From the NCBI RefSeq assembly GCF_014805625.2, contig NW_023998426.1, positions 3,632,902 through 3,696,901 of the forward strand: a stretch of 64,000 bases of DNA, written 5' to 3'. Below the pieces are notes generated by a model. The model had not been told where the DNA came from. It saw nothing but the letters and a program-made list of their open reading frames with translations, and ran no database searches. A program made the position numbers and the translations under genes. Below, in pieces: positions 37,838 through 51,000 of this stretch; positions within the stretch are counted from its first letter, which is position 1; every line of letters starts with the position of its first letter. Origin of the DNA: Glossina fuscipes. Lineage: Eukaryota > Arthropoda > Insecta > Diptera > Glossinidae.

Positions 37838-38045
37838 TTACCAATCACTCGCGGGATGTATCCTATTCGTGGAATACGGTGACGGTCGAAAAGAACTGGG
37901 GAAAGACAAAAAAGGCAGGGGGGGTGCCCGCAGTCTAGTGAGTGTACGGACAATCGATAAGTGCTATGTTTTTACAGAGAGAGCACTCAACTTAGTAGCG
38001 GTCCAAGTAAACTCTACCACATTGGGATTTTACAATTAATATGAG
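37838..38045 (+). repeat. Family 2 repeat (SINE-like)
   Basis: Begins ACCAATCACTCGCGGGATGT after a T run, then ACGGTGACGGTCGAAAAGAA, AAGGCAGGGGGGGTGCCC, GCAGTCTAGTGAGTG, CAATCGATAAGTGCTATG, GAGAGCACTCAACTTAGTAG and TTGGGATTTTACAA. One of the best copies for defining the family. Confidence 0.65.
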
Positions 38046-40259
38046 TACCGTGCAGAAAGAATGACGCTATTCACAATGTACCCCACATTAAGGTATCGAA
38101 AAAAGTCTCGAAAACCCGAAAGGAGTAGCTTTTCCTAATGTACCAGTAGTCCATTTCAAGTTAAAAAAGCAAACATTCCCTAAGCGAGTTTTCCTATATG
38201 GCGAAGAGTTTTTTCATAATCAAAACTCAGGCTATCATGAATTTTAGCATGTCGCGTCCAGTTTTTTCGGCAATCAATGATTATTGGTAACGTTCGGTAA
38301 TCATAATTTCATTCGATTGGAACAAATCGTAGTACACAACGGTGACATGATTTCAGTCCTCCCCCACCATAGATATTTAGTTTTTGTCGTCGATTCTAAT
38401 GATTCGCTTACTCTGCCCCGTAGTTCAATATTCCAAGAAACCACGTTGCCTATATAACATAGTTCGGGGTGATAGCTTATTGAGTTGCATAAACTTTAAT
38501 GTGATATGTTATACAGTTGTATGTAGGCTGATCTGATAAATTATACAGTTACGTAGCGCTTAAAGAAAATATTTTCAACTGAAGAAGTGGTAGCTCTTCT
38601 CAACACACTCCTGTACTATTTGCTCTTTAGTAGGAAACAATGGACTCAAACTCATGAACCTAATATTTAAAAAAAAAAAAACGAAAAAACAAAAATTCCA
38701 TTATATACACATTTTACTTAGTAAATTATACTTTTATAAATTTTGTTGACTACTTTTTGGAGTAAATTATAAACGCTTTTGTTGTCTGTTTTTGAATGGC
38801 AGACATAATCACAGTTTCTAAGTAAAAAGAAACCTTTTGCTAGATGTACAAAAATAGTTAATTAATTTTCTCTTTCTCTCTATACATATATAATATATAA
38901 TATATATATATATATATATATTTATTATGTATATATTTATTATGTTGCTATTATTGCAACTGTCAGTTAGATTTCGAAAATAAACCATAACACAAAGTAA
39001 CGAAACAGCCACAATGAGGAGCACCATACAAGCATGTGTTTTGTGTTTTTGTTTATTCTGAGACAAAAACGAAAACAAAATTAAACGACATGCCTGCAAC
39101 AGTCCCCTCTTTAATACAAACAGTTCAAATTCTACAACCTTTTTTTTTTCATATTTCCATTGTATACAACTTTTTACTACAGCAATATAAGCAATGACAG
39201 AATCTAAAATATATATATATGTATTTTTAATTTAAATCTTTCTTAAACTTTAAACTCGAACTATAATACTTCCTTTATATTATTTACCTTGCTTTACATA
39301 TTTACTACAATTCAATGCGTCATTCGGGAACTGTACACCATAGAGCACCTGCTTAGAGCACCAGCAAGTAGTAATCATTGCAAGAAAGAAAATCGGATCC
39401 CGTTTTGGGGCAGGTCCCGTTTTGCTCTAGGTTAAGAGTAGAATAAGTACGCTAAGGTGTGACTCTGAGGGACGAAAGATATTAATATATCGTGAATACC
39501 CGATTTCCGAATTATCCTTCTTCAAGTGTTAACGGTCACCCTAAGCGGATCTGTGCTCACACTGCCGCCCCCAAGTAAATTGTTATGTAAGATTATTGTG
39601 AGTCTAATTTAATAGAAGATAAACGGGTGAATTAATAATGAGCTGAAGTGAATATTAAAGCGATGAAAATTGCTACATGATGGTGTACAAGAGGACTTAG
39701 TTAGGGAGGCAAATCTAATCCGTATGACCCAACCAGATTAAACTGTAATTCTAATAAATAAATTTTCTTGTAAGGGCCGTGTAACCCCAGCATGGTTAAA
39801 TAGAGAGTAAGGTAAAATTTTACGCCGTTACAGTAAAAAGTGTAACTTTAGTACAATATTGGAGTTTGGAAATTAGGAAAACAGACACGCAGATCTTTCT
39901 ACATTAAATCGGAGAAGAAAGCCGTTTCCTACTACTTCTTATATTGAAGGATATTTTATAGTACGCATCAGTTCGCCCTTACGTTTCCAGGTCGTAGCAG
40001 AGGGTAAAAAGGGCTGACTCCTGTATATATAAACATATACGTGTGAATATTTTGTGTAAAAGTAAACCATAATCAGTGGTTTCACAAAGAAAGCACTTTT
40101 CTCGAGAGAGAAATAAAATAACATGTTGTTCAAAACAATATTCATATTTAGCTGTCTTTAGTCGTTCTGACAAAATATTCATTCCACTCTAGACTCTTTG
40201 ACAGTTGCTGTTGTCACAATTATTTGTTGGGTTACAACAGCTGATTACAGTATGAGGCG
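38046..40259. other. Non-coding with an (AT)n array
   Basis: An AT array lies at about 38884-38922. The 39300-39820 stretch is less AT-rich and has no strong ORF or known repeat. Confidence 0.45.
38884..38922. repeat. (AT)n microsatellite
   Basis: TATATAATATATAATATATATAT-type array. Confidence 0.85.
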
Positions 40260-41022
40260 TCGCATAATTTTTATGGTTAGTTACTGCTATGGATTCATTT
40301 TCATCATAAAATATTAAAATTTGACATTCCTATATAATAAGCTTAATAGCTGTAAATAGGCGTATGTGGTCCAAATTTTGTAGAGCTAATTTTTATATCA
40401 ATTTACTACTACGGGTCAATTTGCATCATAACATATTAAAACATCAACTTTGTTGTCCTATAAAGTATCAATTTTCGTAAAAATCCTTACATAGAATAGG
40501 ATTCAAAAAATAGGCCGGAATGATCCAAATTTAATACAGTTCATTTTTTTTATCTTGAATTACTATTATGATCGTATTTTTATCATGAAGTATCGAAAAT
40601 TACGGACATTTTGTCATACGAGCTTCAGTTTTCCTTATACGAGAAGGAGGGCAAAAAATCAATTCTTCCAGCCGGTCCAAGGTTTGCACACCAATTTGGA
40701 ATGCCGAAATACCAGTGCTTAGTCCCTTTTGTCGAGAAATTTTGAAAATTGCAATTTTTTCCATATAACCACTTTTTAAAATATGGCCGGGATTGGTCGC
40801 AAAAGTGGAATGGAAGCATTTTGAGCAGCGTTCATCCTTGCGTCAAAATGTCATCTTACCAAATATCTTCAAAATATTCCCAAAATTGCGATCTATAGCT
40901 TGAGCACATGGGCAAACATCGGACGGCTGCGGAGGCAGACAGACAAATAGGCTTAAATTGATTCGGGCGGTAATTCTGAAAATAATTCTGAATCGATCTC
41001 CTAACACAAGCGATGTAGGGTA
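40260..41022 (+). repeat. Family 1 long variant with internal tandem units
   Basis: The right half (40840-41022) has the standard blocks GCAGCGTTCATCCTTGCGTC, TTGCGATCTATAGCTTGAGC, GGCAGACAGACAAATAGGC and GCGATGTAGGGTATAT. The left part (about 40276-40700) holds three related units of about 120-155 bases, each containing TTA/GAATTACTAYT..., ATTTTTATCATRAARTATYRAAA and a TCCTATA/GTCATA-like tail. The same units in reverse occur at 42.7-43.2 and 62.7-62.9 kb. Confidence 0.65.
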
Positions 41023-42014
41023 TATAGAAAAGATCTATAAATAAATTTCAAGTGCAAAATATCATCCAAATTGTCTTATGTAAATTCCTGAGATATAGTA
41101 GGAAACGTACTTGAATACAAATTTTATTGCAATTATGTTTGAATTATATAAACAAAGCATTACTACCCAAGATACGCTTTAAAGTGAGCAGAGGTTTCTT
41201 GCTTAGAAATAAAGGAGAAGTAAGTCTATGTAAACTCATGAAACCATTGCGTCATGGGTCGTGTCTGTTTGCGGTTTCATATTTCTTTTGCAATTATTGT
41301 TATTTATCTAAATATTTATTTGCCTTAATAAACTATTCAAACGATTTTTTTTTTTTTTTTTAATTCACCATTTATGTAGGAATGTATTAAATATTTTTTT
41401 ATTTTTTTTTAAAGTTACTCTAAAATATTTGCATATAAATTCTTTCACATTGCTAGGTAAAGATGCTATGGTTAGGAAACTTTTAATGATAATACAAAAC
41501 TATAAAGATTAAAGGCAAGATATCATAAACAAATACATTTGCCTACATATGTATAGAATATTTATTAGTTTTTTTAGATATTTAATATAACAAAGAGGCA
41601 TGAAGAAAATAACTCAGATGATACAAAATAATGAAAAACTAGGTTACCCATAAACACAGCATATACACGCACATGAAAGAAGACACACAAAAAATGGGAG
41701 AAAATTTTAAAAAGGATAAATTGTGAGAGATAGGAAAACAAAATATGTAGAAATTCAACAATCACCTAAACGTATATTTGGAATGAAAGCTGATGTTGCA
41801 GCATAAACCATAAAAGTGTCTAGCCTCTGTCACGTTTTCGATGCTGGTTCTCTTACTTATATTTATTGCAAAAAAAATTTTTTTTATTGTTCACTTAAAC
41901 TTTAAATGGATGCAAAAAACGTTTTCATTGTCATATTTGAAATTCATATTCAGTACAAATTAAAGATTACTGATGAATGGGTAGTAGCTAAGCATTAGAA
42001 CAATGAACTTTGTT
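41023..42014. other. Non-coding, nothing recognised
   Basis: T17 near 41346-41362 and further A/T tracts. No gene. Confidence 0.5.
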
Positions 42015-42205
42015 CCTGTATCCTGCACCCCTTGTGCCACAAGGATATATGTATTACAATATGTGCATCAATCAAAAGTAGTTGGCGTAGACCCATCTTT
42101 TATTGTACCGATAGCTTGTCTGTCCGTCTTTCTGTACCTACCGCTCTTGTTTTCTTGCATTAAACCCCTTACAACTCAGTGAATTATTACCAATGATATT
42201 ATTGG
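42015..42205 (-). repeat. Family 1 repeat, right half
   Basis: Reverse orientation: TATCCTGCACCCCTTGTGCC, CATCTTTTATTGTACCGATA, GCTTGTCTGTCCGTC and GCTCTTGTTTTCTTGCATTA, then it breaks off before the middle of the family. Confidence 0.7.
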
Positions 42206-42257
42206 GCGAGTCAAAAATTTCCACAGACAATGCTAAGCCGTTAACAGTTTAGTAACC

Positions 42258-43325
42258 ATTTATTATATCCCACACGATTTGTGGTACAAGCATAGATTGT
42301 GTTTGTGCGGATGGTTGCAAGAGCAAAAGGGACTTAAAATGGACCCGCTGTTTATTACACTGATCGATCATCATCTTATAAATTGATTTATATTTGTCTA
42401 TCCGTCTGTCCAGACTGTTTTCCTGCCATAGCTCGCAATTTTCGAAATATCGACGAACGCTATTGAAAATGGTTCGGGTGGGACTTTTCCGATTACTTCC
42501 CATACACCGTCTTAGTTTGGAAAGTTGTTATTGGGAAAAATTGCAATTTCCAAAATTTCTCGACAGAAGTCCCAGAGTAGTTCGTATTGCGACATTATAA
42601 ATTGTTATCAAAAATTTGCTTCGGTAGGAGCTACTTTTTTAACTCCATGGCTTAAGACCGCTTCTAGGAAAACTGAATCATCGTTTACATCGTAATAGGG
42701 TATAATTTTCAGTACTTCACGAGGAATTTTGATTCAGACCAGTAAGTTGATACAGAAACCAACTTTCCCGACTTTGAATTACGTAGGTGTATATTTTGGA
42801 TCCCGCCGTAGGAAATGTTAGCATCTGTAAGGCAGGTAAGGTTTTATAAAATTTTACATAGAAATGAAGTGGACAATCTTGTTTGATCTACATGGGTCTA
42901 TTTCCTGGATACCACTCCATGGAAGATTTCTCATGTAGAGTAAACTTTTCGGAAGAAGGCTTAATTTTTAATATTTTTTGATAAAAACTGGTCTATAGTA
43001 GCAATTTAACGTAAAAAGTAAAGGCAGAGATTTCAGACCACACAGGTCTATTTTTTAGACCCTAACATGTGTAGGGGTTAAAATACAACCCAACCTTCAT
43101 ATGGAGAGAAAACCTAATTTCTAGTTTTTTGTGATAGAAATTGCAAAGTAGTGAACTAGTAAGTAAATTAAGTTTGTTAAATGTGACTAACGCCACGTGA
43201 TGTTTTGGGTGTCCTCCAATATGCGGGTTTTCATGAAAAGTATCCCTTTGCGTGAAAACAATGCGTAACGAGTGAATAACTCTTTACTAGGCGACATGGT
43301 GTAGGGCACTTAATGATCAGCCTGA
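42258..43325 (-). repeat. Family 1 long variant
   Basis: Starts at the right end in reverse (CCCACACGATTTGTGGTAC), passes TGTCTATCCGTCTGTCC, CGACGAACGCTATTGAAAAT and GATTACTTCCCATACACC. It then carries about 700 bases with repeated TTTTTGATAAAAACTGGTC and TTCAGACCACACAGGTC units before ending at TAACGAGTGAATAACTCT and CATGGTGTAGGGCACTTAAT. The insert explains its roughly threefold length. Confidence 0.65.
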
Positions 43326-43754
43326 TCCGTCGTCTACAATGTTCTTACTTGTTAACTTTTAATTTTAATCAGTTATTATGTTTCTGTAGTGCTCTGCATG
43401 TAGGGTAACTGCAATGTCATGTTCTTGTTCAAAAATGACATTTTCATCCCAAAAATCACACCTAAAAGTTAATCTTGTGCATGTAAATGTCCTTTAAGAA
43501 CACCAGTTGTATTTTCTTACACCGAATAGTCAATGTTTGCAAAGTCATTTAAGCAAATATAACCTTTTTCCCACATGCAAGAAAGGTAATCGTCCATTTA
43601 TTTCGCTTTTATGGGGAAGATTTAAGAATTTCTATACTGCATGTAGAGCGTATTTCACAAATAATCGCAAAAAAAATTTGATCCAAACCTCAATCGGAAT
43701 TATTTAGATTAACTTTCGGGACCATAATGTAGATGAACCCCATATAACAAACCA

Positions 43755-43895
43755 CATAGATGACGTTTCTGATATGTGTGACACGATGATGGTCAAGAAA
43801 GAGTGGGGGGGATAAAGAGCGGTCCCAGTTTCAAGAGTATGTTCTACACCTTTAAGATGTCTAGGACTCGTAGTCGCAGGCTAATATTTCAGTAA
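43755..43895 (+). repeat. Family 2 repeat, degraded
   Basis: GTGTGACACGATGATGGTCAAGAAAG, a G-rich run AGTGGGGGGGATAAAGAG and a worn GTTTCAAGAGTATG / AGTCGCAGGCTAATATTTCA tail. Confidence 0.45.
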
Positions 43896-45323
43896 CAGTA
43901 TGCAAGCAATTTTTATACATTTTATAGAAAAATACAAAAAAAGGAGCCCAAAATTAATTCTCAGAAAGTATACTATGCTATGCAAGAGGTGCAAGAATAT
44001 ATTTACTTACTTGCGCTTTCACTTACTTTTTTATTTGTATTGACTGAAAAAAAAAATAAAAATAAAAAATTGCTTTAAATTCAAGTTAAAAGAAACCAAA
44101 AAAAGCACACAATAAATCAAATTAAAACAAAACTACACAAATACAAACTTTATGGTTGTTTTTATACGCCATTTAACCTTTTGAAAAGACATATTTGTGT
44201 ATGTGTGTGTGTGTGTATTCATTTATAAATGCTCAAATACTACACATGTAGAACACTAATACATAAGAAACAATTTATAAATAGTAATAAAAGCAAAGAA
44301 AAAATCACTATATATCATATATACCGAGCGAGTAGTAAGAGTTCAAGGATATTTTTACGTTACGCAAGCTGAAAAAAAAAAAAAAATATATATATATATA
44401 TTCAAAAAACAAAATTACTGAAAATAACAGGTTTTTTTCCATGAATGCAAAACTCTGAATACACACTCTAGTGTAACCCACGCAAACTATCAAACAATTC
44501 ACGCATGATATCATTATCATTCAGTTATTTCTGTTTTTCATTCTTTGTTCTTTGTTCTTCGTTTTTGTCTTTTTCCTTTCTCTTTTTCTTTTTTTTTTTT
44601 GTTTTCTGGTAACTACAGTCACAAATGTACAAAATATTGCATAAATGGTATACTTGGGCTATGTATATGTATATTAAATTGAACTACGCACGCACTTAAC
44701 ATATCCTCGGTCGATGATAGTTGCAGCCATAAACCTTTAGTTTAGTTTCTGTTTTTATTAAGAATTTTTAGGAATAATATACATAAGGGTTTAATGATAT
44801 GTCCTTGAGGCGATAAAAAGAGAAAAAAAAAAAAGAAGAAAATCTACAATAAAAATATAAATATAAATAAATAAAAAGGAAAGCTAAGTAAGAAAATATT
44901 TGTTCGCCTTAAGACGAATCCTGATAACCTGATAACACTTGAAGCAAATATATGAAAATATATAGAAATCTTATTAGTCCTTAGATCTGTTTGTAAACAT
45001 TACCGTATTACGCGTGTAGCGGAAACGCTTCAGTGATGAGACAAAAAACCTTTAAACAAAATACTTTCATATAATTATTTCCTAAAAATCCCTCCCAATC
45101 TGCTTAACTGTCTGTCTGTTATTCATATATAGTGGGTCTATCGCGAAGTTCAACGTAGTCCGGTTTGACGGATATTTGGCTCTGTCCTTTTTTTGCACTG
45201 TCTGCACTGTCTGTACACACCGACTTGGCAAATGAGCTAAAAGGCAGATGAGTTATCTGTATATTAAGTGGTTATTAGTGAAGTTCACTGTAGCCACTGT
45301 GAAGCCACTGTATATTGTAGGAA
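43896..45323. other. Non-coding, microsatellite rich
   Basis: GT array near 44197-44216, A14 then (TA)n at 44372-44401, T runs near 44589-44600 and a palindrome copy at 44903-44919. The 45100-45310 part has a GTCTGTCTG run and a TATAGTGGGTC motif reminiscent of family 1 but without the rest. Confidence 0.45.
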
Positions 45324-45581
45324 TTGCAAATAGGAAGAAATGCTACAAAAACACCTAGAAATTTATTCACAGTTTTTAGCGAAGATAGAATTTCTGATGA
45401 GAAGGATTGGTTCAAAAAATTTCAATTACGTGATTTCAATCTTTCTACGCTCTGGGTGGTGTCAGGGGCTGTCAAGGTGACGATAGAGCAAAATCCTTTG
45501 TTAACAATATCGGCAACTGCTGAAAAGCTTGACTCAGCTCAACAAACCATTGGGATTTTGTTTTATTCTAGAAAGGACTAG
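45324..45581 (+). pseudogene. Mariner transposase fossil M5 (N-terminal part)
   Basis: An open 85-codon frame reads GRNATKTPRNLFTVF, SEDRISDEKDWFKKF, RDFNLST, VTIEQNPLLTISATAEKLDS and QQTIG. This follows the mariner N-terminal DNA-binding region (family AA..I..VYGE.A[IL]S...C..WF.[RK]F..GDF.L...., then EENP..T..ELAE.L.VS..TI). It is truncated before the catalytic domain and the PRSGRP hinge is mutated. Only the paired helix-turn-helix part is preserved. Confidence 0.8.
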
Positions 45582-47029
45582 AACTTTCCGGAAGACTGAC
45601 TGTAGGTAAAATAATCCAAAAAATAACGAGGCAAAGGTAGCATTAGCTGATTTCAAATTCAATGGAATGAATGAAATGAATATATAAATATGAATCCGTT
45701 GAAGGCCTGATTGTCCTTATACCACGTAACACGTTATAATCGTATATATATCTGTAGTAAGACTCCTCCAGTTTACAACTAATCTCACAATGTTTGAGAG
45801 CTTGTGACGAATATTTCCAAGTTCAATCTGTGCAAAGATCTAGAATGTGTGAGGAGGGAGATGCAAACAATAGAACAATTAAAAAAGGAAGAGACAGACA
45901 CTCGTATATAGGGTCGAATTGAAATGGGAAAATAACGCCCCTATTACTGTTGCAACCAGATCAATAAAATGATTATATATTTTTAATACTTTGTTGCTTG
46001 AAACAAAATTTGTGAGAAAATTTCTATGGTTGTGCCTAACTAACGAACCACTGTAGACGATATAGTTGTGTCGTGTGTGTGTGTGTGTGGGTGTGTGGGT
46101 GTATGGCAGAAATAGAAAGTACACAAATACTCAATTTGTTGTGCATACAACATTTTACTATAATACTAAAATTACATAAAAAAATATAAAAGCCAAGGAA
46201 GCACAGATTACAAGGACTTTAAACAAATATCAGTAAATACGTTTTGCTTATACGGCATTCGTTATACATATAATATAAACTTAAGTATGTATTCTTCAAT
46301 AAATATTTCGCATTTTGTTTTTTTTTTTTTTTTTTTTTTGTTTTTATTCTCTGCCCTCATTCAATGCTTAGCTGGATAAAACTAATGCATAAATTACAGG
46401 CAACTTCTTCATTTTTTTCATATATTTCTTCTTACTATTATCTAAATGATTTATGTTAATCGTAATCAATCCCATCGCCCTTTTGCTTGCTAAACTGGTT
46501 CGTCTTAAGAGATTCTAATAAATTTGTGGTAACTTATTATTGTAGTATGTAGATAATCACAAGCATGTTTTCAGGTAAAACTTTTCAAACGTTAGGTAAC
46601 CTTCGTCTGGTTATAATATGACGAGTAGACACGTCAGAGATTCAAGGCTTTAATCATAACTATAGATAATCTACTATCAATAGCCGAGCGTGGAAAGTTT
46701 AGATCAAATTGGTCGCTTCATAAGAGTAACATGACGCTTTCTTTTTTTCGAAATTAAGCTATATATAGCTTAGATATCGGTCTTTATACGGCAAAAATTT
46801 CGGTTATTTAAGTTAAAGTTAAACTGTTGTTCAGTGTATATCAAACTGTAAACTGTTAGAGATCTCATTGAAGCGACTGCACTTTTTTCTGTTACTAAGT
46901 GAATTCAACTGGAAAAAAAGGCAGTTGAAGTCACGAAAATGATTAAGTTGGCTTCAAGTAAACAATCAGTAAGCTAACAGTAAAGAGTTAGAAAGTGATT
47001 TGCGAGATTTCGTCTTGAAAAAGATAAAA
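45582..47029. other. Non-coding, nothing recognised
   Basis: GT array at about 46076-46106 and T20-class tract at about 46317-46339. No gene. Confidence 0.5.
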
Positions 47030-47300
47030 ATTCGCATTCGTGCGTCCGTCTCCTGAACAAACTATCAAGGAAGTGACTTTCACTTGGGATGGGAACATCA
47101 CTTGATTGTGGCGTGTTCTTCGGACGTGACTCCCTCTGACTAGCATTAATTCAGATCAACGCAATCATGTTTAGCAAATGAGCGATTCTGCAAAGTAGAA
47201 AATGAGTCGATAATCCCAATTACCATCAAAAGGCTAGCCGATAAGTGGCAAAAGTCTCTAGATAGTACTGTTTTCAATACGACTGAATTTCATTAAAAAC
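47030..47300 (+). pseudogene. Mariner transposase fossil M6 (C-terminal part)
   Basis: One frame reads LGWEHHLIVACSSDVTPSD, TAG, H, TAA, FRSTQSCLANERFCKVENESI, then IKRLADKWQKSLDS. This matches the family LGWE.L.H.AYSPDLAPSDYHLFRS followed by the KLP.[RK]WQK.VDS.G C-terminus. The third catalytic Asp is at 47138-47140 and is directly followed by a stop in place of Tyr. The first and second Asp regions are not recognisable upstream. Confidence 0.75.
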
Positions 47301-47857
47301 AAGGCCGGCTTCAATGTGCACCTCTGTTGTATTATTTTTATTTATAGCGCGTTGCTAACTTTTGCTTGTAATCTTAAAAGATCCAATACAATCAATGAGT
47401 TCATATAATAAGGAAAGTTTGCTTCGATTGTCCTGCTATAATGCATTCTGAGCGCCATCGACCGTGACAAATTGATCGTTGCGCCTTATAGGTCACTTGC
47501 GTAAAGCTATTCGATCGAATCAGCGACAAACAAGTCTTTATTTTTGCATTACAACGATGCACTGTGTCACACTGCTTTCTTTCTTCGAGAGACTTCTTCA
47601 GCAGAAACTTAACTTATAACGTTCTGTAATTGCCATGGTCGCTGAGTTAGGTCGGTTCGATGTCTGGCCATCCACAAAATTTAAAAAATTTACACTTACG
47701 ACATTGTGCTGGCTCGAGTAAAGACATAAAAGTTGTATTGAAAATGCATATTTTTCTCTCTGAACGTGAAAAAGCGTACTTTAATAACTATTGAAAATAT
47801 TGGCACGAAATCTTACATAGCAATAAACTACGAAAGTTAATGAAGACGAGTGAAAAC
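47301..47857. other. Non-coding, nothing recognised
   Basis: Moderately AT-rich, no ORF above 60 codons and no repeat family recognised. Confidence 0.45.
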
Positions 47858-48035
47858 TCTATAGTGGGCCTACGGTCCACGGCGCATCATTAAATACGTT
47901 ACACCGACCTGCAGTTAATCATATAACGACTTTTCAAAATAAAGTATTGTACGGAAAATAGTCGAAAAAGTGGATCGACCCGAATCGACAGACAGACAGA
48001 CAAGCAACCTGAGATCGATTTAGAATTTGGCCAGC
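47858..48035 (+). repeat. Family 1 repeat with internal deletion
   Basis: Shows the left-end hairpin clearly (CTATAGTGGGCCTACGGTCCAC), then TTAATCATATAACGACTTTT, GTCGAAAAAGTGGATCGACC, and jumps straight from CCCGAATC to the GACAGACAGACAGACAAGC core. About 100 bases between them are deleted. Confidence 0.8.
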
Positions 48036-51000
48036 ACTTAACAAAAAATGTGAAAGAAACGATCACAGGTTCTTTCTACAACGAGAAAATCTTTACCAAG
48101 ACTGCTTAAAACTAAAATTCTAAAAATACACCCGAGAGCAGAAAGGACGAATAGCTTCTCCGATTAGTATACACACACACACACACTCTAAATGTAGTCA
48201 TACGAGACGACTGAAGTGTCTTATTTATAGCAAAAAAGTCGAACTGAGGGAAATAAGCGACTTGCAAGGACATAGTCATTGTGGAATAGTGGGAACGGGT
48301 CACTGTAAACGTAAGAACGTCATAAGAACTCATCAAAATATTACGATGCTACACTTTCACCAGGCACCGGCAAATTGGAATTTCAGTCAGGATTCCCGCA
48401 TTCGGAGACGCAATAATATCTTATTTCTTTATGGTCTCTTATGTATGTAAGTCATTCGAAAAGTGATTATAAATATTTAAAGACGGCATTGGCATGTGAA
48501 AACAAATCAGTGTCGAGGCGCATATTATATCAAAATTAAATGATGGACATATGGATAGATGAAAAGTCAATCTTAATCAGGACAAATGTCACGACGTAAC
48601 CTCAAAAATGTTAAAGACGTAAATGAGACTTACTTTTATCGAGATACAATACTGAATAGAATTTTAGAACGTTTTCACGAAAAATGTAATTTTTCTGTTT
48701 CATTAACGATTACCGATCAATTGCGTATAATTTATACATTAACATTGCAAAGCTGATGACCTAAATGTCCCGTGGCGATTATTGTTTGCAGCTCACATGA
48801 AACCAAAGTGCACGCATCGAGACCGCAAAAATGAAGAAAAAATCCCCAAATAATCCAACTTTTGAAGAACAAAAGTTTGCATATCGATTGACCGCAATCG
48901 CGTAAATGTATGTGTGCCTATTTTGCTGGTGTTAGTGGTGGTGTTGAAAATAAAATCCTTCATTATATACCGTATATACAAGCAAAAAAACCATAAAACA
49001 ATTTGAAAGTGCAATCATTAACAATGCGAGCGGGCAAACAGTGCTAACACCACTAACACTGGCACCCTAGCCAGTGCCTGCAGCTAAACTCCCAATTTGT
49101 GGTCTTTATGCAACGAAAACCTACATGATTTCGTTATAAAGTGCATCAATGGATTTGTGCTTATAACCTAACCTATAAATACCTAAATACATATTGGTTT
49201 TATAACGCTTTTCTTCTTTCTTCACACGCTGTTGATGTGCAGTTAAATCAAACATTTTGCTTAAACAAAAAGAGCAAAAAGAGCAAAAATAAAAAAAAAA
49301 AGGAAAAATGCAAATACATATTCGTATGAATTTTTCGGTGGTTTTTATAAAGCTTTTTTTTTATGAAAACCCTTTCCATGTAGGCGGCCCAGTAATAGCT
49401 GTGGGTCGACAATTCATTTGCCCTTTTTTTTGTGATTGTTTTTAAATTCAAGTTTAACTCACAGAGTTTTTTCTCGCTATGGGTTGCTCTTATGCTTTTT
49501 TCTTTTATTCTCGTTTTTGTTTATTTTTACTGTTTACTTGCCTGTCATCCCTATGGATATTCGGAGCATTGAAAATGCTTTGGTTTTTTTTTTTTTTTTT
49601 TTTTTTTACTTTACCCCCAGCCATCGAGTTTGTCAAAATGGTCTTCGATTTTGTACATGCGATGCTTTGCTCTGATTTATCAATGTAAACGGTTTCATCT
49701 TTTTCAATATTTCACGGTCACTAGTCAAAGTGTTTAACAATATTCTGTTCTTAGGAAACATTTTTTATAGTTTCATAAATTCTAACATTGGATAAAAGTC
49801 TTATAATTTGTAAAATCTCTCGAGGGACAAGCGGACGATCTATCTAAAATCCCGAATATTTGGAATAAAAAAACCAAGATTAAAAGTCTTTGTCGTTTGA
49901 AGAGCGTATCGGAAGCTCGACATCAAATGTGTTCTCTATTAGTAAAGTCAGGCAGGTTGGCAGGCCCTTGAGAGTCGATACTTTCAGAGGGTATCAGAAG
50001 AGTCTATGACATGCATGCGAGAGCGATGCAAACAGAAGAACAAAGTTAACAGTCCCTTTCCTTGTGGTAGTAAACGGCAGAACAACAATAACATGCCGCT
50101 TTCTTCTTATGGTAGCACGAACACAAAATGTCTTTTTGCGAATCTTTCCTTGAATTATAGTGTAACGATTAAGAGCCTACATTACACTATAAACTTAATC
50201 CTATTAATGAAGAGACTGGCTGTCAATAGCTTTGACGCTCTTACAACTTTGGCAGTCATCATCTTCTGAGGCCCTTAGGATAATTAAAACTTTATTCGTT
50301 GTTGGACATTATTAGTCTTTTTACTACACAAACGATTATCGAAATAAAACGCTCGTGTCATTCGTGTAGCCTAACTGCGTATTATTAAAAATAAGTCAGT
50401 GAAGTTAAGTTATGGCGAAAGCGTTTGTGTTAAACGAAGTGCACGCAAAGGTTACATCCGTTTTCCGGATTAAGTCATAGCTCGTATAACTTGTACATGT
50501 TAAGATGTATTTGTAAAATGTTTCATACCTAACAGTTATTTCTGCTAAATCGATATGTATTTCCCAAAAAGGTCAATAAGGCGATAATGTTGCCGGGGCA
50601 GTAAAGCTGCCTAAATTAAGTATTGCTAGCACGATTTCTCTTTGAAATTCTGCTCCAATATCAAAACCTTATTAGGGCCTTCGAAGGAAAGAACGGGTTA
50701 GGATTTTACTTATATCATACATATCATGTATACCTATATAATAGATATATTTGCAGATATATGGTGATATACATATATATCTCGTAGTTATGATATCATG
50801 AAGATCGTTTCCCCTTCCACCCTCTTAAATAACGAAAATATATACCCACTCTAACTAAATGTTTTCAATTAAAACCTAACAAAGTTAACTTTAGCTTATT
50901 ATACATTGTTTTATAAATGCATTCTACTCAATGAAGTGAACCTAAAAACTAAACACTTTTATAAAACATATAACAAAAATTTGCATTGTGGCAAAATTTT

